Below, one piece after another: positions 8,847 to 18,026 of a stretch of DNA of 64,000 nt (position 1 is the stretch's first letter; the number at the start of each line of letters is the position of its first letter). The stretch comes from Kordia sp. SMS9 (GTDB lineage Bacteria > Bacteroidota > Bacteroidia > Flavobacteriales > Flavobacteriaceae). The DNA lies in the NCBI RefSeq assembly GCF_003352465.1, contig NZ_CP031153.1:4488001-4552000 (forward strand), read 5' to 3'. The notes beneath the pieces were generated by a model. The model was not told the origin of the DNA. It did no database searches and saw only the letters and a list, made by a program, of their open reading frames with translations. The translations under genes were made by a program, and so were the position numbers.

Positions 8847-9218
8847 ATGAAATTAGGTGCATTTTCGGTGAGTCTTTCCGTAAAAGACATTCACCTTTCC
8901 AAAGCTTTTTATGAAAATTTAGGTTTTACCGTTTTTCACGGAGATATCAATCAGAATTGGTTGATTATGAAAAATGATCAAACTGTCATTGGCATGTTTC
9001 AAGGAATGTTTGAAGGGAATTTATTAACGTTTAATCCTGGTTGGAATCAAGACGCACAACCTTTGGAATCGTTTACGGATATTAGAGACATTCAAAAAGA
9101 ATTGAAAGGTAAAAACTTCGAATTCTCGCGTGAAGCAGATGAATCTACAGAAGGTCCCACAAGTTTAGTGATTACCGATCCAGATGGGAATGTCATTTTG
9201 ATTGATCAGCATGTCTAA
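8847..9218 (+). CDS. VOC (glyoxalase/bleomycin-resistance fold) family protein
   Basis: This is a 123-residue protein, the usual length of a single VOC unit with two beta-alpha-beta-beta-beta modules. FSVSLSVKDIHLSKAFYENLGF opens the first module, and ITDPDGNVILIDQHV at the C-terminus is the typical second module with a metal-site-like end (the usual Glu appears replaced by Asp in LIDQ). The enzymatic role (isomerase, dioxygenase, or resistance by binding) cannot be inferred. It lies between repeat-filled gaps, so it is probably monocistronic. Confidence 0.88.
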   Translation: MKLGAFSVSLSVKDIHLSKAFYENLGFTVFHGDINQNWLIMKNDQTVIGMFQGMFEGNLLTFNPGWNQDAQPLESFTDIRDIQKELKGKNFEFSREADESTEGPTSLVITDPDGNVILIDQHV

Positions 9219-9288
9219 TAGTGCAGGGTTCTAACTCTCAAATAGCGGTCTGAGGCACTCGAAGACCAACTTATTATTAAATATGAAA

Positions 9289-9377
9289 CGTTGTTTCGAG
9301 GAAACATGATGTGGCAATCTGTTTCTAATACCAAATATAGTTTGAAACAGATTACTTCACTATCGTTCATAATGACG
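9289..9377. repeat. facing pair of GTCATTGCGAGG-type elements
   Basis: A forward half (cgttgtTTCGAGGAAaca...GGCAATCTGTTTC) faces a reverse half (GAAACAGATTactt...TAATGACG). The arms AATCTGTTTC (9316-9325) and GAAACAGATT (9344-9353) pair perfectly. A CAGTGT-type word (acgacttcgatcagtgtgaa) follows at 9422-9441. No gene is seen in this 315-base gap. Confidence 0.65.
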
Positions 9378-9444
9378 ATTCATAGTATTTGCACAAACAA
9401 ATTCACAAATCGACAAACACTACGACTTCGATCAGTGTGAACAA

Positions 9445-9477
9445 AAAAAGCATCTACTTTACAAATAGATGCTTTTT
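9445..9477. terminator. bidirectional hairpin terminator
   Basis: AAAAAGCATCTA (9445-9456) pairs perfectly with TAGATGCTTTTT (9466-9477). It serves the convergent VOC (+) and DUF2911 (-) genes. Confidence 0.9.
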
Positions 9478-9533
9478 ATAGGTGATGAATGACGGTGATT
9501 GGTTCTCATTCATATCGCAATTTTCAATTTTTA

Positions 9534-10643
9534 TTAATTGATATCTTCTCCTTTTTTTAGTTTGTCAATATTCGCCTGAACATTTGCCTTACTTTGAGGA
9601 TTTGGTGCATTTTGCAACGCTTTTTCTAAGTGTTTTATTGCCTTTTTAAAATCACCTTTGGCAGCATAACCTCTTCCCAATCCGTAATGTACTGGCCAAG
9701 TTCCTTTATGTTTTTTAGCATTGTATTCAAAAATTTCCAACGCTTTGTCAGTCATTCCTTGTCCAATAAGTTGACGACCATAACGGTGAATTTCCAATAC
9801 AGTAGCAACTGGCATTACTTCGTCCATCGCAGCCAACGCTTCCGCTTTTTTGTTCTGCTTCATCAAAATGGCTGCTTTGATTTGTGTGTTGTTAAATGTC
9901 TGTTTACTGTAAAATTGCCCTGCAATGGCATTGTTGATCCAAGTCAAAGCTTCCTCCAAATCGCCACCATTGCTCAACGCAAACGAAGCGGCTTGTTCCC
10001 AGGTTTGACGATTGAATCCAGGTTGATCTCGCATTTTGTTGCGAATATCTGTTAAGACAATATTGGTTACATCAAAACTAATCGTAAACGGAATTTCTTT
10101 CTTTCCCCATTGAAGCGCTAATGTAGCCGAATCTGCTGTTACTTGAATAAAATCGAACGTTAGCAATTCCTCGTGTGGAATTTCCGTAGAAGTCACATCA
10201 ACGCGTAATACGTCTTCTTCAGGTTTGTAAAAGTAGCTTCCCCAAGAAGTACTATTACTCGATAAAATAACAGTTGCTTTGTTATTTTCGTTCACAATCA
10301 TGTGCAATCCGTACGTTCCTGCTTTTATTGGTTTTCCGCCGATAGTTGCATCATGCGAAAGCGTAATAACCGTATTTTCATTCGCACCAGCACGCCAAGG
10401 CGATGCTGTTGCCGTTCCAAATCCGAGATTGTTCATTCCATACGGAACTAATTTTCCCCAAATTTCACGTTCTCTAACTTTCGGTCTGGAATATTCGATC
10501 GTAATTTCGGAGGTTCCAACGGTTTGAGAAACGGTTGCTTTTTGACTTCCACGAGGCGTTGTAATTTGTGAAAATGCAGTTGTAGTGAAGAGTAAGCATA
10601 TAAAAATAGAAATGCTTACAATAGGTGTGGTTGTAAATTTCAT
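9534..10643 (-). CDS. exported DUF2911 protein with C-terminal TPR repeats
   Basis: This is a 369-residue protein. The signal peptide ends TTTAFSQ, so it is periplasmic or outer-membrane associated. DUF2911 spans about residues 25-185 (ITTPRGSQKATVSQTVGTSEI, EIWGKLVPYGMNNLGF, WRAGANENTVITLS). The C-terminal third holds TPR-like helices (VHYGLGRGYAAKGDFKKAIKHLEKALQ at about 320-350). The domain is common in Bacteroidetes but has no defined biochemical role known to me. It is divergent from the DUF481 gene at 10815. Confidence 0.88.
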   Translation of the reverse strand: MKFTTTPIVSISIFICLLFTTTAFSQITTPRGSQKATVSQTVGTSEITIEYSRPKVREREIWGKLVPYGMNNLGFGTATASPWRAGANENTVITLSHDATIGGKPIKAGTYGLHMIVNENNKATVILSSNSTSWGSYFYKPEEDVLRVDVTSTEIPHEELLTFDFIQVTADSATLALQWGKKEIPFTISFDVTNIVLTDIRNKMRDQPGFNRQTWEQAASFALSNGGDLEEALTWINNAIAGQFYSKQTFNNTQIKAAILMKQNKKAEALAAMDEVMPVATVLEIHRYGRQLIGQGMTDKALEIFEYNAKKHKGTWPVHYGLGRGYAAKGDFKKAIKHLEKALQNAPNPQSKANVQANIDKLKKGEDIN

Positions 10644-10814
10644 AATTCAGGTGTGTTAATTAGGTATAGTAGCAAGGTAAAATTTCCAATGAAGATCGCT
10701 TGTTATAGCTTTGTTAATCTTCCCGTTAGGAATGTTAATTAACATTTGTAAGAAAGTTGCGTTCGTACTAAAATGTTTAGTATATTTCGGGCGTTTTTGA
10801 AATACGTTTTTGGT

Positions 10815-11573
10815 ATGAAAAAGTTATGGTATTGTTTATTATTTTTCCCTGTATTCCTATCAGCACAAATCAACGTAAGTGATTCATTAAAGCTGAAAGC
10901 TGACTTATCCATCACAGGTTTTTGGCAAGGTGGAAATGTAGATACGTTTATTTTTAGAGCAAAGTCGGAAGTGGCGTTTGTGCCATTTCGAAAGTGGGTT
11001 TTTAAAACGAAAAATTCGTATGTATATCAAGAGTTTGGCAAGGAAAAAGCAGACGCTGATATTTTAAGTTTAAATTTTTTATACCTAAATCCTAAAAAAC
11101 GATTCTATCCGTTGGCGCTTGCCTTTGTAAGCACAAATTTCCGTAGAGAAATCGAGTATCGTTATCTTGTAGGTGGCGGCGTTACGTATCAAGTATTAAC
11201 GCATAAAAAACGCTGGCTCAAAGTATCACTTACAAGCGAATATGAACGTACGTATTTTTCCACGACCGATTTTAATTTTGATGATTTTGATGGCAGTAGT
11301 ACAATTAACACCTTGCGCGGAACGGTTTGGATTAATGGAAAATATCATTTGTTTAAAGATAAAGTCATTTTGAGTCATGAAAGTTATTTTCAACCTTCAA
11401 TTCGGTATGGAAATAATTTCCGCTGGCAAGCAGATTTGGGTGTAGAATTCCCAATTTGGAAATTTTTAAACTTTAAAATCAACTATTTACGTACGTTTGA
11501 AAGTGTCGTAGTTACCAATCAACAACAGGAAGATCAGTTTTTGACTTTTGGAATTACGCTGAAGAGTTATTGA
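10815..11573 (+). CDS. DUF481 family outer-membrane beta-barrel protein
   Basis: This is a 252-residue protein read from the ATG at 10815, because MKKLWYCLLFFPVFLSAQ is a good signal peptide; the frame is also open from 10773. The mature sequence has alternating aromatic strands (KWVFKTKNSYVYQEFGKEKADADILSLNFLYL, FYPLALAFVSTNFRREIEYRY) matching DUF481 (salt-induced outer-membrane) proteins, and it ends in TFGITLKSY, a typical barrel closure with a C-terminal aromatic residue. A role in transport or surface structure is an inference. Confidence 0.85.
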   Translation: MKKLWYCLLFFPVFLSAQINVSDSLKLKADLSITGFWQGGNVDTFIFRAKSEVAFVPFRKWVFKTKNSYVYQEFGKEKADADILSLNFLYLNPKKRFYPLALAFVSTNFRREIEYRYLVGGGVTYQVLTHKKRWLKVSLTSEYERTYFSTTDFNFDDFDGSSTINTLRGTVWINGKYHLFKDKVILSHESYFQPSIRYGNNFRWQADLGVEFPIWKFLNFKINYLRTFESVVVTNQQQEDQFLTFGITLKSY

Positions 11574-11580
11574 TTTTTGT

Positions 11581-11608
11581 TGTTTGTTGTTTGTTGTTTG
11601 TTGTTTGT
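11581..11608. repeat. heptanucleotide tandem repeat, TGTTTGT x 4
   Basis: Four perfect copies start seven bases after the stop codon of the DUF481 gene. This is the same 3' placement as the arrays at 1570 and 51615, with an unrelated unit sequence. Confidence 0.9.
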
Positions 11609-11627
11609 AAAAACTGCCAATTGATAA

Positions 11628-12086
11628 CTAATTTTTCTTTAGTTCACTTCTTCGCATGGGCATGGAATCTACTTTTTCGAAGAGTTCTTTTTTAGTCAAC
11701 ACCTTGGTTTGTTGCAGCTTGATTCCGCCATCTAAACCAATAAGAATGACCTCAAATAGTTCATCTTTGTCCAAAATCCTTGCGAGTTGTCCTGAGACTT
11801 TATCTGTTGAGAATACATTTTTTGATTTTTTATAATCTATTCGTGTAAATACGTTTCCTAGAATTGTGTAGACTGTAAACTTTCGCTCCATCATTTCCTT
11901 GTTTTCACCTTTTATTTCGGCTAATTGTGCCAAGAATTGTGCATCAGTGCCATCAAACGTTTTTATGATCAGGACTCTATTTTCCCATCGATGATTCTTT
12001 AAATCTTGCGCAACTGCATCTTTACAGCATATAAAACTGAAAAGAATCAGTACCGTTTGAAACGTCCATTTTTTTGTTTTCATCAT
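11628..12086 (-). CDS. exported DUF4174 domain protein
   Basis: This is a 152-residue protein. A signal peptide (MMKTKKWTFQTVLILFSFICCKDAVAQ) precedes a DUF4174 domain: LKNHRWENRVLIIKTFDG, then GLDGGIKLQQTKVLTKKELFEKVDSMPMRRSE. This small thioredoxin-like-fold domain is usually found in exported proteins; here it has no CxxC and no known activity. Its start overlaps the stop of the PD40 gene by ATGA, so the two form a translationally coupled pair. Confidence 0.85.
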   Translation of the reverse strand: MMKTKKWTFQTVLILFSFICCKDAVAQDLKNHRWENRVLIIKTFDGTDAQFLAQLAEIKGENKEMMERKFTVYTILGNVFTRIDYKKSKNVFSTDKVSGQLARILDKDELFEVILIGLDGGIKLQQTKVLTKKELFEKVDSMPMRRSELKKN

Positions 12087-12988
12087 TTTCTCAATGTATC
12101 AAAAAATTTTGTACTTACCCAATATATATCTTGATTGCTGGTGTAAAAGAAATACTTGCCATCGCTAGACACATAAGGACACAGTTCATGACCTTTGGTA
12201 TTGATCGTGTTGCCCATGTTGATCGATTTCGTCCAGGTGCCATCCGTATTTTTAAAACTGATATATAAATCGCCTCGCCCCAATCCTTCTGGGCGATTTG
12301 CACAAAAAATGATATATGTTTCTTTTGGATCAATAAAAACATCTGCTTCGTAATATTTTGTATTGATTGCTTCACTCAAAACGACTGCTTCTTGAAACTT
12401 TCCATCTTTAAATTCTGAATAATATATATCAAAACTTTGCTGTTTTTTTGCTGCATTTTTTTTGTTAGATGAAAAATACATCGTTCCACTTTCCGTGAAG
12501 GAAATGTAATATTCATCATTTTTTGTATTAATATTCGATCCAGCGTTGATCGGTGCTGACCATGAATTTCCTTGTTTCTCTACGTACCAAATGTCATGAT
12601 CGTTCTTTGAACCTTTCCCATCAAGCGATCGTTGCGATATAAAATACAAACGCTTTTCATCTGGTGATAAAAACGGATCGTTATAGCCAAATCGGGTGTC
12701 TGATAGAATCGTTTTAGGTTTGCTCCACGTTTTGCCTACAAGTTTTGTAAAACGTATTTCAGACGTATTGCCAGTGTCAACGCCATAGTAAAACTCAGTT
12801 CCAGCTTTGTTAAACACGGAACCAAATTCGTATTCTGATTTTTTAGAAATTAAATCGGGTGCAAATATTTCTGGAGTTGACGATGGTGTTTTTTGTTTCA
12901 GATATTTGAGATTGTTCGCTGTTGTTTGTGAATATCCAACAAAAGAAATCAATAGACAGACGAAGAGAGTTTTAGAAAATAATCGCAT
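12083..12988 (-). CDS. exported PD40/TolB-like beta-propeller protein
   Basis: This 301-residue protein has a signal peptide (LLISFVGYSQ). PD40 (WD40-like) repeats are clear: YNDPFLSPDEKRLYFISQR, KNDEYYISFTESGTMYFSSN, YYEADVFIDPKETYIIFCANR and HELCPYVSSDGKYFFYTSN. There are four to five blades of about 50 residues. In Bacteroidetes such proteins are often surface or periplasmic binding proteins. It is coupled to the DUF4174 gene downstream by a 4-base overlap. The ligand is unknown. Confidence 0.85.
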   Translation of the reverse strand: MRLFSKTLFVCLLISFVGYSQTTANNLKYLKQKTPSSTPEIFAPDLISKKSEYEFGSVFNKAGTEFYYGVDTGNTSEIRFTKLVGKTWSKPKTILSDTRFGYNDPFLSPDEKRLYFISQRSLDGKGSKNDHDIWYVEKQGNSWSAPINAGSNINTKNDEYYISFTESGTMYFSSNKKNAAKKQQSFDIYYSEFKDGKFQEAVVLSEAINTKYYEADVFIDPKETYIIFCANRPEGLGRGDLYISFKNTDGTWTKSINMGNTINTKGHELCPYVSSDGKYFFYTSNQDIYWVSTKFFDTLRK

Positions 12989-13093
12989 AATTTTTTTTTG
13001 ATTGCTATTGAAAGTTATATAAATATGAACTAAAAACTGACCTATTTATTGTTTTTCAAATTTCGTTGACAAGATTGATGACAACGATTATTG

Positions 13094-13519
13094 TTAATGT
13101 GTGGTTTCAAGTATTGTAATAGGTTTTTTCTCAACGCCCGCATAAAAAACAATGATTTCTGCAGGTTCAGTACCTTTATTCTCTCCATAATGCCATGCGT
13201 TTACAATTTCTACAATAGGCTCGCCAGCTTTTAAATGCAAAGTATCATTGGCTTTACTAATCACAGTTAATGCTCCTTTTAGTAAAACACCTGCATTAAT
13301 TACTGGATGCTTGTGCCAATTCAATTTGGTTTTGGGTGGAATCACAATTTTCAAAATTGTGACTTCGGGAGTTCCGTCTGGATATGTTGGCAATGGTGTA
13401 TCATTCCAACTTTTGGTTGTTTTAGTGAGTGCCGTAACTTCTATTTTAGCGTTTGAATTCGTGGTACACGCCGTGAATAGGATACATAAAAGAAAAAATA
13501 ATAGTGGTGATTTGTTCAT
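13094..13519 (-). CDS. cupin-domain lipoprotein
   Basis: This is a 141-residue protein. The N-terminus MNKSPLLFFLLCILFTAC carries a lipobox (LFTAC), so the mature protein starts at Cys18. A cupin_2-type core follows: PPKTKLNWHKHPVINAGVLLKG holds the metal-binding His pair, and LKAGEPIVEIVNAWHYGENKG forms motif 2 with another His. Metal-binding residues therefore look intact. The role could be small-molecule binding or a dioxygenase-like activity; the sequence does not decide. It appears monocistronic. Confidence 0.85.
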   Translation of the reverse strand: MNKSPLLFFLLCILFTACTTNSNAKIEVTALTKTTKSWNDTPLPTYPDGTPEVTILKIVIPPKTKLNWHKHPVINAGVLLKGALTVISKANDTLHLKAGEPIVEIVNAWHYGENKGTEPAEIIVFYAGVEKKPITILETTH

Positions 13520-13615
13520 TTTGAAATGATTAGTTGCGCTGATTAAGAAGCTAAATGTAAAGAATACAGATTGAATAAAAAATTTACACTAACAGTAGTC
13601 TGAACATTTCAAAAT

Positions 13616-13645
13616 CAAAAAAGCCTTTCACGATGGAAAGGCCTT
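13616..13645 (-). terminator. terminator of the secreted nuclease gene
   Basis: On the minus strand GCCTTTC-catcgt-GAAAGGC is followed by TTTTTT. The stem is 7 bases (13623-13629 with 13636-13642). It ends 25 bases past the nuclease stop codon. Confidence 0.9.
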
Positions 13646-13669
13646 CTTTATATTTTATTTTTTTATGAA

Positions 13670-16600
13670 TTATTTTTTTATGAATTTCTTGGTCAAGATT
13701 TCATCACCATCGTTGATTTGTAATATGTACATTCCTGCTTTTAAGTTACGCACATCAATCGTTTTGTTTGATAAGTCGCCTGTTTTTACAACTTGTCCAA
13801 TCATAGAGTGAATTTGATAGGAAGCATTTTCTTCTACAAAAATTCGTACTTCCAATTCATTAACTGTTGGATTTGGATATACGGTAAAGTCTTCATGAGA
13901 AACTTCTTCTTCATTCAAGCTATATAAAAACTTAGTTTCTGCGGTATCTTTATCTCTAGAAGAAACGATAGCTTGTCTTGCTGCTGCTCCACTTGTAATT
14001 CCTTTGATACTTACTTGATCTATATAAATTTGATCAGCATTCGCTGAAGCATCACATTGGAATCTAAAGCTTGCGTTGTTTACAAAATTGTAGGAAGCAC
14101 TGTCTAAGGTTACTTTAGAAGTATAGAAGTTGTTATTTTCAAAATCTGTTCCGCTAGCATACGCTTTTACCGTTTGCCATCCAGAACCATCATTGTAACG
14201 TAACCAGAAATCTTCGTTGGTTTCCATACTGTAGGAGTAGAAAAAGAACTCCACTTCTACCGTATCGTACGGACTTACATCCACATTATTCAATGTCATG
14301 GAAGAAGCGGTACCGGAGTTGTCACGTAAACGAATAGAAAAACTTCCTTCATACGAACGAGCTCCCGAATAACGCGCACAATCGCCGCCACCATCAACCC
14401 AGCCATCTAAACCAGATTCAAAAAATCCTTCATGCAATACGGTCGTTCCTCCAGGAGTTCCGTTTCCATCAATAGTAGGCAATCCTAAGTTGGTAAATGT
14501 ATCCGTAGCATACACATCCCACTCTGCTTCTGTATAGCTCGTATTTGGTCCTGTGATGCTTACTTTTCTTTGTAAAGTGACATCTTGCGCAAAGTTTGCA
14601 CTTCCACCATTAAAAGTACCAATGATATCAATCAACACATCGTTTTTAAATAATCCAACAGGATCGTTTCCGTTGAAAGTGATAATAGCGCTTCCAGTCG
14701 TAATATCAGCTTTACTTTGTACAGTAGCACTCGCTGAACTGTTTGCAACGACAAATACGTCACCATCCGTCAATACTCCTGATAAACTGTATGGAGAAGA
14801 CCAATCGCCTGCACCATTAGTTTGTTTTTTAATGGTGTAAATAGATAAATCTACACTATTTCCTGTAAAGTTTGAAATCTCCAACGCTTTGTTATTGGAA
14901 GAGCCTTCTATGTATTCTGAGAAGAACAAATCGTCTTCACCAAATACAGGATCCGCTAATGTACTCACATTTACACTACTACTATTTGCAGACGTATTTC
15001 CAGCAGCATCTGTGGCGCTTATGGCAAATGAATATGCTGTGTTTGGAGTCAATCCTGTAACTTGGATTGAAGTTGAAGTCGTAGAAGTTACCAAGGCTCC
15101 TGAATTGTATATTTCGTAAACACTCACACCTACATTATCTGCAGAAGCTGCCCAATTCAAGTCAACGGTAGTTTGCGTAATGTTTGAAGCTACTATATTC
15201 GTTGGAACTGTTGGTGCTGTTGTATCAACCGTAGTTACGTTTGTTCCAGCACTAGCCGCAGATGTGTTTCCTGCTGCATCTTTTGCTCTTACGGTAAATG
15301 TATATGTGCTTACAACGGTAAGTCCAGAAACATTGTAGTTTGTTAGTGCCGTGCTTCCAACAAGTGTTCCATCTCTATACACCTCGTAAGCAGTTACACC
15401 TACATTATCGCTAGAAGCGGTCCAGTTTAACGTGACATTGTTTTGACCAATGCTTGATGCTATGATATTTGTCGGAATTGTTGGCGCTTCTGTGTCAGGA
15501 GTTGTTCCACCATCAATTGTATGCGTTCCTAGATCAGAAAAAGTATTACTCGCAAACGTATCCCATTCGGAGGTGGTATAGGTAGTATTCGGATTGGTAA
15601 TAGCTGCTTTTCTTCGCAATGTCTTATCTTGTCCGAACGTAGCACTAGATCCAAACACACCAATAATATCAACTAATACATCATTTTTAAACAATCCTAC
15701 AGCATCATTTCCATTAAAAGTGATGGCTGAATTTGTAGTTGTTGCATCGGCTTGAGAAGTGACTCCAGTAGTTGCTGAACTATGCGCTAACACAAATACA
15801 TCTCCGTTAGCTAAGGTTCCACTTAATGGATATCCTGAAGACCAACTTCCAGCTCCATTGGTTTGCTTTTTGATGGTATACTCTGTTAAGTTTACAGTAC
15901 TTCCTGTAAAGTTAGCAACTTCCAAAGCTTTGTTGTATGAAGATCCTTCTACATATTCTGAAAATAATAATTCAGTGGTCGCGCCAGCCATATTAGTGGT
16001 AACATTTACACCAACACTTGTGTTTGATGTATTTCCAGCTGCATCTCTAGCACGAACTGTAAATGTATACGATGTACCCGCAGACAATCCGGATACATTA
16101 TAGGCTGTGTTTGGGGTACTTCCAATAAATACACTATTTCTGAATACATCATACGATGCTACCGAAACATTATCCGTAGATGCTGTCCAGCCTAGTGTAG
16201 TTGCCGTTGTTGTTGTATTGCTTGCTAGCAAGTTTTGAGGAACTGTCGGTGCTTCCGTATCATTTCCTAAATTAAATTTGTCTTCCGCTTGTGGTCCACC
16301 CCAAATTTGTGTAGCAAACGCCGGATTGTCAATAAATGGATTACGATTTCCTTGAATTCCCGCTAATACATTGTTACGATTTTCTTCATACGCAGAAACT
16401 GGATCGTCTACATTCCATTGCAAGAATAAATCAATCATATTCGCATCAACAGTTAAAGTGGCCCCTGATCCTACATTTACAGGTAAACATTGGTTTCCGT
16501 AACGCAGATACATAAACATCACAATTCGCGCTACATCTCCTCTCCATTCATCTCCAGGATACCAATTACCAATAGGATTTATATAACCCGCAGCGCCTGT

Positions 16601-17056
16601 TCCAGTTCCGAATTTACGATTGTTGCGTGTTGAATTTTGTTGAAAATCACAAGCACGCAAGTTATGGGCATCGGCTCCAGGACCTGAAGTTCCCAAATTG
16701 GGATTGGCTAGTGATTTTGCAAAAACATGCTCTCTATTCCAATCACCAACGTTTCCACCGTTTTGAAATTTGTCTCGCGTTCTATCATTGACAACGCTTC
16801 CATCGGTATCATTATGCCCGTAAATTAATAATACATTGGAATTGTTACTTAAATCTACATCCGATTGTTGCAGTGCATTCCAAACACCTGGCGTATACGA
16901 TAAAAAAGTCGTGTGTGTTGAAATGATCTTAGTAGCGAGTTCGTCTTTTAAATTTGTACCCGATTGCGATAAATTCACATCGTTATAATACGATGGAACT
17001 TGCGCATACGCAGTAATGCTTACGGCTAAGAATAGCCAGAGTAATCGTTTTTTCAT
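13670..17056 (-). CDS. secreted endonuclease I with FN3, lamin-tail and T9SS sorting domains
   Basis: This is a 1128-residue modular protein. The signal peptide ends AYAQ. Residues about 20-255 are an endonuclease I (EndA/Vvn) domain with WNREHVFAKSL holding the catalytic His and GADAHNLRACDFQQNSTRNN the metal-site Asn. Then follow an FN3 domain (about 268-357), a lamin-tail domain (about 360-515, ELLFSEYVEGSSYNKALEV), two FN3 domains (about 523-710), a second lamin-tail domain (about 715-870), a jelly-roll-like module (about 875-1025, DQIYIDQVSIKG) and a Por/T9SS sorting domain (about 1055-1128, FTVYPNPTVNELEV to KKFIKK). It probably degrades extracellular DNA or RNA for nutrients while bound to the cell surface or released. 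It has its own terminator. Confidence 0.93.
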   Translation of the reverse strand: MKKRLLWLFLAVSITAYAQVPSYYNDVNLSQSGTNLKDELATKIISTHTTFLSYTPGVWNALQQSDVDLSNNSNVLLIYGHNDTDGSVVNDRTRDKFQNGGNVGDWNREHVFAKSLANPNLGTSGPGADAHNLRACDFQQNSTRNNRKFGTGTGAAGYINPIGNWYPGDEWRGDVARIVMFMYLRYGNQCLPVNVGSGATLTVDANMIDLFLQWNVDDPVSAYEENRNNVLAGIQGNRNPFIDNPAFATQIWGGPQAEDKFNLGNDTEAPTVPQNLLASNTTTTATTLGWTASTDNVSVASYDVFRNSVFIGSTPNTAYNVSGLSAGTSYTFTVRARDAAGNTSNTSVGVNVTTNMAGATTELLFSEYVEGSSYNKALEVANFTGSTVNLTEYTIKKQTNGAGSWSSGYPLSGTLANGDVFVLAHSSATTGVTSQADATTTNSAITFNGNDAVGLFKNDVLVDIIGVFGSSATFGQDKTLRRKAAITNPNTTYTTSEWDTFASNTFSDLGTHTIDGGTTPDTEAPTIPTNIIASSIGQNNVTLNWTASSDNVGVTAYEVYRDGTLVGSTALTNYNVSGLTVVSTYTFTVRAKDAAGNTSAASAGTNVTTVDTTAPTVPTNIVASNITQTTVDLNWAASADNVGVSVYEIYNSGALVTSTTSTSIQVTGLTPNTAYSFAISATDAAGNTSANSSSVNVSTLADPVFGEDDLFFSEYIEGSSNNKALEISNFTGNSVDLSIYTIKKQTNGAGDWSSPYSLSGVLTDGDVFVVANSSASATVQSKADITTGSAIITFNGNDPVGLFKNDVLIDIIGTFNGGSANFAQDVTLQRKVSITGPNTSYTEAEWDVYATDTFTNLGLPTIDGNGTPGGTTVLHEGFFESGLDGWVDGGGDCARYSGARSYEGSFSIRLRDNSGTASSMTLNNVDVSPYDTVEVEFFFYSYSMETNEDFWLRYNDGSGWQTVKAYASGTDFENNNFYTSKVTLDSASYNFVNNASFRFQCDASANADQIYIDQVSIKGITSGAAARQAIVSSRDKDTAETKFLYSLNEEEVSHEDFTVYPNPTVNELEVRIFVEENASYQIHSMIGQVVKTGDLSNKTIDVRNLKAGMYILQINDGDEILTKKFIKK

Positions 17057-17285
17057 CTAGAGTATTTTTTGGGTGGTTAAATTTTCTACTTCCTAAAAAT
17101 ACTATTGTTTTTGGAACTATTTCTCTATTTTTATGTTAACAAATTGTTGGCTTTATACTTAAATAGCAATTTTACGTTTATACCTTACCAATCAAGCATT
17201 TAAACCGTAATTTTTTTGTTTTTTTGCCTTTATTTTAAGACTGCTTTACGAACCTTAAACTACTTTTCTGAATATTGTATTGATA

Positions 17286-18026
17286 TTATCTCCAATACAT
17301 TATAAAGTTTTTCTGATCTATGTCGTACAGTACTTTTTTTAGGTATTGAAAAATAGTTTCTAAATCAGATTTTCTTCTAGTTTCGATTGTTTTTTGCCAA
17401 AGATTGATGAATGCTTTGTCTGGAAATTCTTCAAATTCGTAATTTTCAATGTACGCTTTATCATTTAGCATTCGATCGAGTTTTGTGTCAAAATCCAATT
17501 CAATTTTCAATATTTTTGAATAATACATGATGGCAAGATTCATAAACAACATAAGATTGTAATGAAAAAAAGGAGCGTTTTCATCTGCTTCTTTTAGATA
17601 TTCATATCGACTAAATAATGAATGGATCATGTCTTTTCGCGCTTCTAGAGAGGTTTCTGATTTGAGAAAAGGAGTTTTAAAATAATGTGCTGCAATTGCT
17701 TTTATTTTTTTGATAGTGTCATTTTGATCGTATAGAATTTGTCCTTTATGAAAGTTTCGAGCTTCTATTTTTGAATTGTTGAAATAGTCTGTATTAAATT
17801 TTTTAATGATTTTTTCTTTTGTTCTTCCTAAGTACGAAAAGGAAGTGCCATTAATTTCTTGAAGTCCTTTAAATTGAAGTTCTTGATCGTCATTTAACAA
17901 CAGGCGAATGTCAACATCCGAATGTTTTTTACCCAATCCGACAGCGTAGCTTCCACATAAAAGAATTCCGTTTACTTCTTCTTTTTCTTTCCAAATGTTG
18001 ATGAATGTTTGTAATGCTTCTTTCAT
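17286..18026 (-). CDS. nucleotidyltransferase-domain protein (Pol-beta fold)
   Basis: This is a 246-residue protein. The chosen start (18026-18024) gives MKEALQTFINIW and forms an ATGA overlap with the stop of the degenerate LanC gene; the frame also opens at 18059. The Pol-beta signature GSY-x(10)-DVD is intact: LLCGSYAVGLG with Gly25-Ser26, then SDVDIRL with Asp37 and Asp39. The C-terminal part is helical (MIHSLFSRYEYLKEADE onward), as in kanamycin-NTase or MNT-like proteins with a helical partner domain. It is the last gene of a four-gene unit with two LanC-type genes and another nucleotidyltransferase. The substrate is unknown: a RiPP peptide, a protein (AMPylation) or a small molecule are all possible. 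Confidence 0.8.
   Translation of the reverse strand: MKEALQTFINIWKEKEEVNGILLCGSYAVGLGKKHSDVDIRLLLNDDQELQFKGLQEINGTSFSYLGRTKEKIIKKFNTDYFNNSKIEARNFHKGQILYDQNDTIKKIKAIAAHYFKTPFLKSETSLEARKDMIHSLFSRYEYLKEADENAPFFHYNLMLFMNLAIMYYSKILKIELDFDTKLDRMLNDKAYIENYEFEEFPDKAFINLWQKTIETRRKSDLETIFQYLKKVLYDIDQKNFIMYWR

Noticed and set aside
8729..8914. 61-codon plus-strand frame before the VOC gene
   Set aside because: It overlaps the start of the VOC gene in another frame and encodes a Lys/Asn string from A-rich leader sequence.
9289..9377. Insertion sequence or attachment site
   Set aside because: The facing arms are imperfect, no transposase or integrase is in the window, and no target-site duplication was evident by eye.
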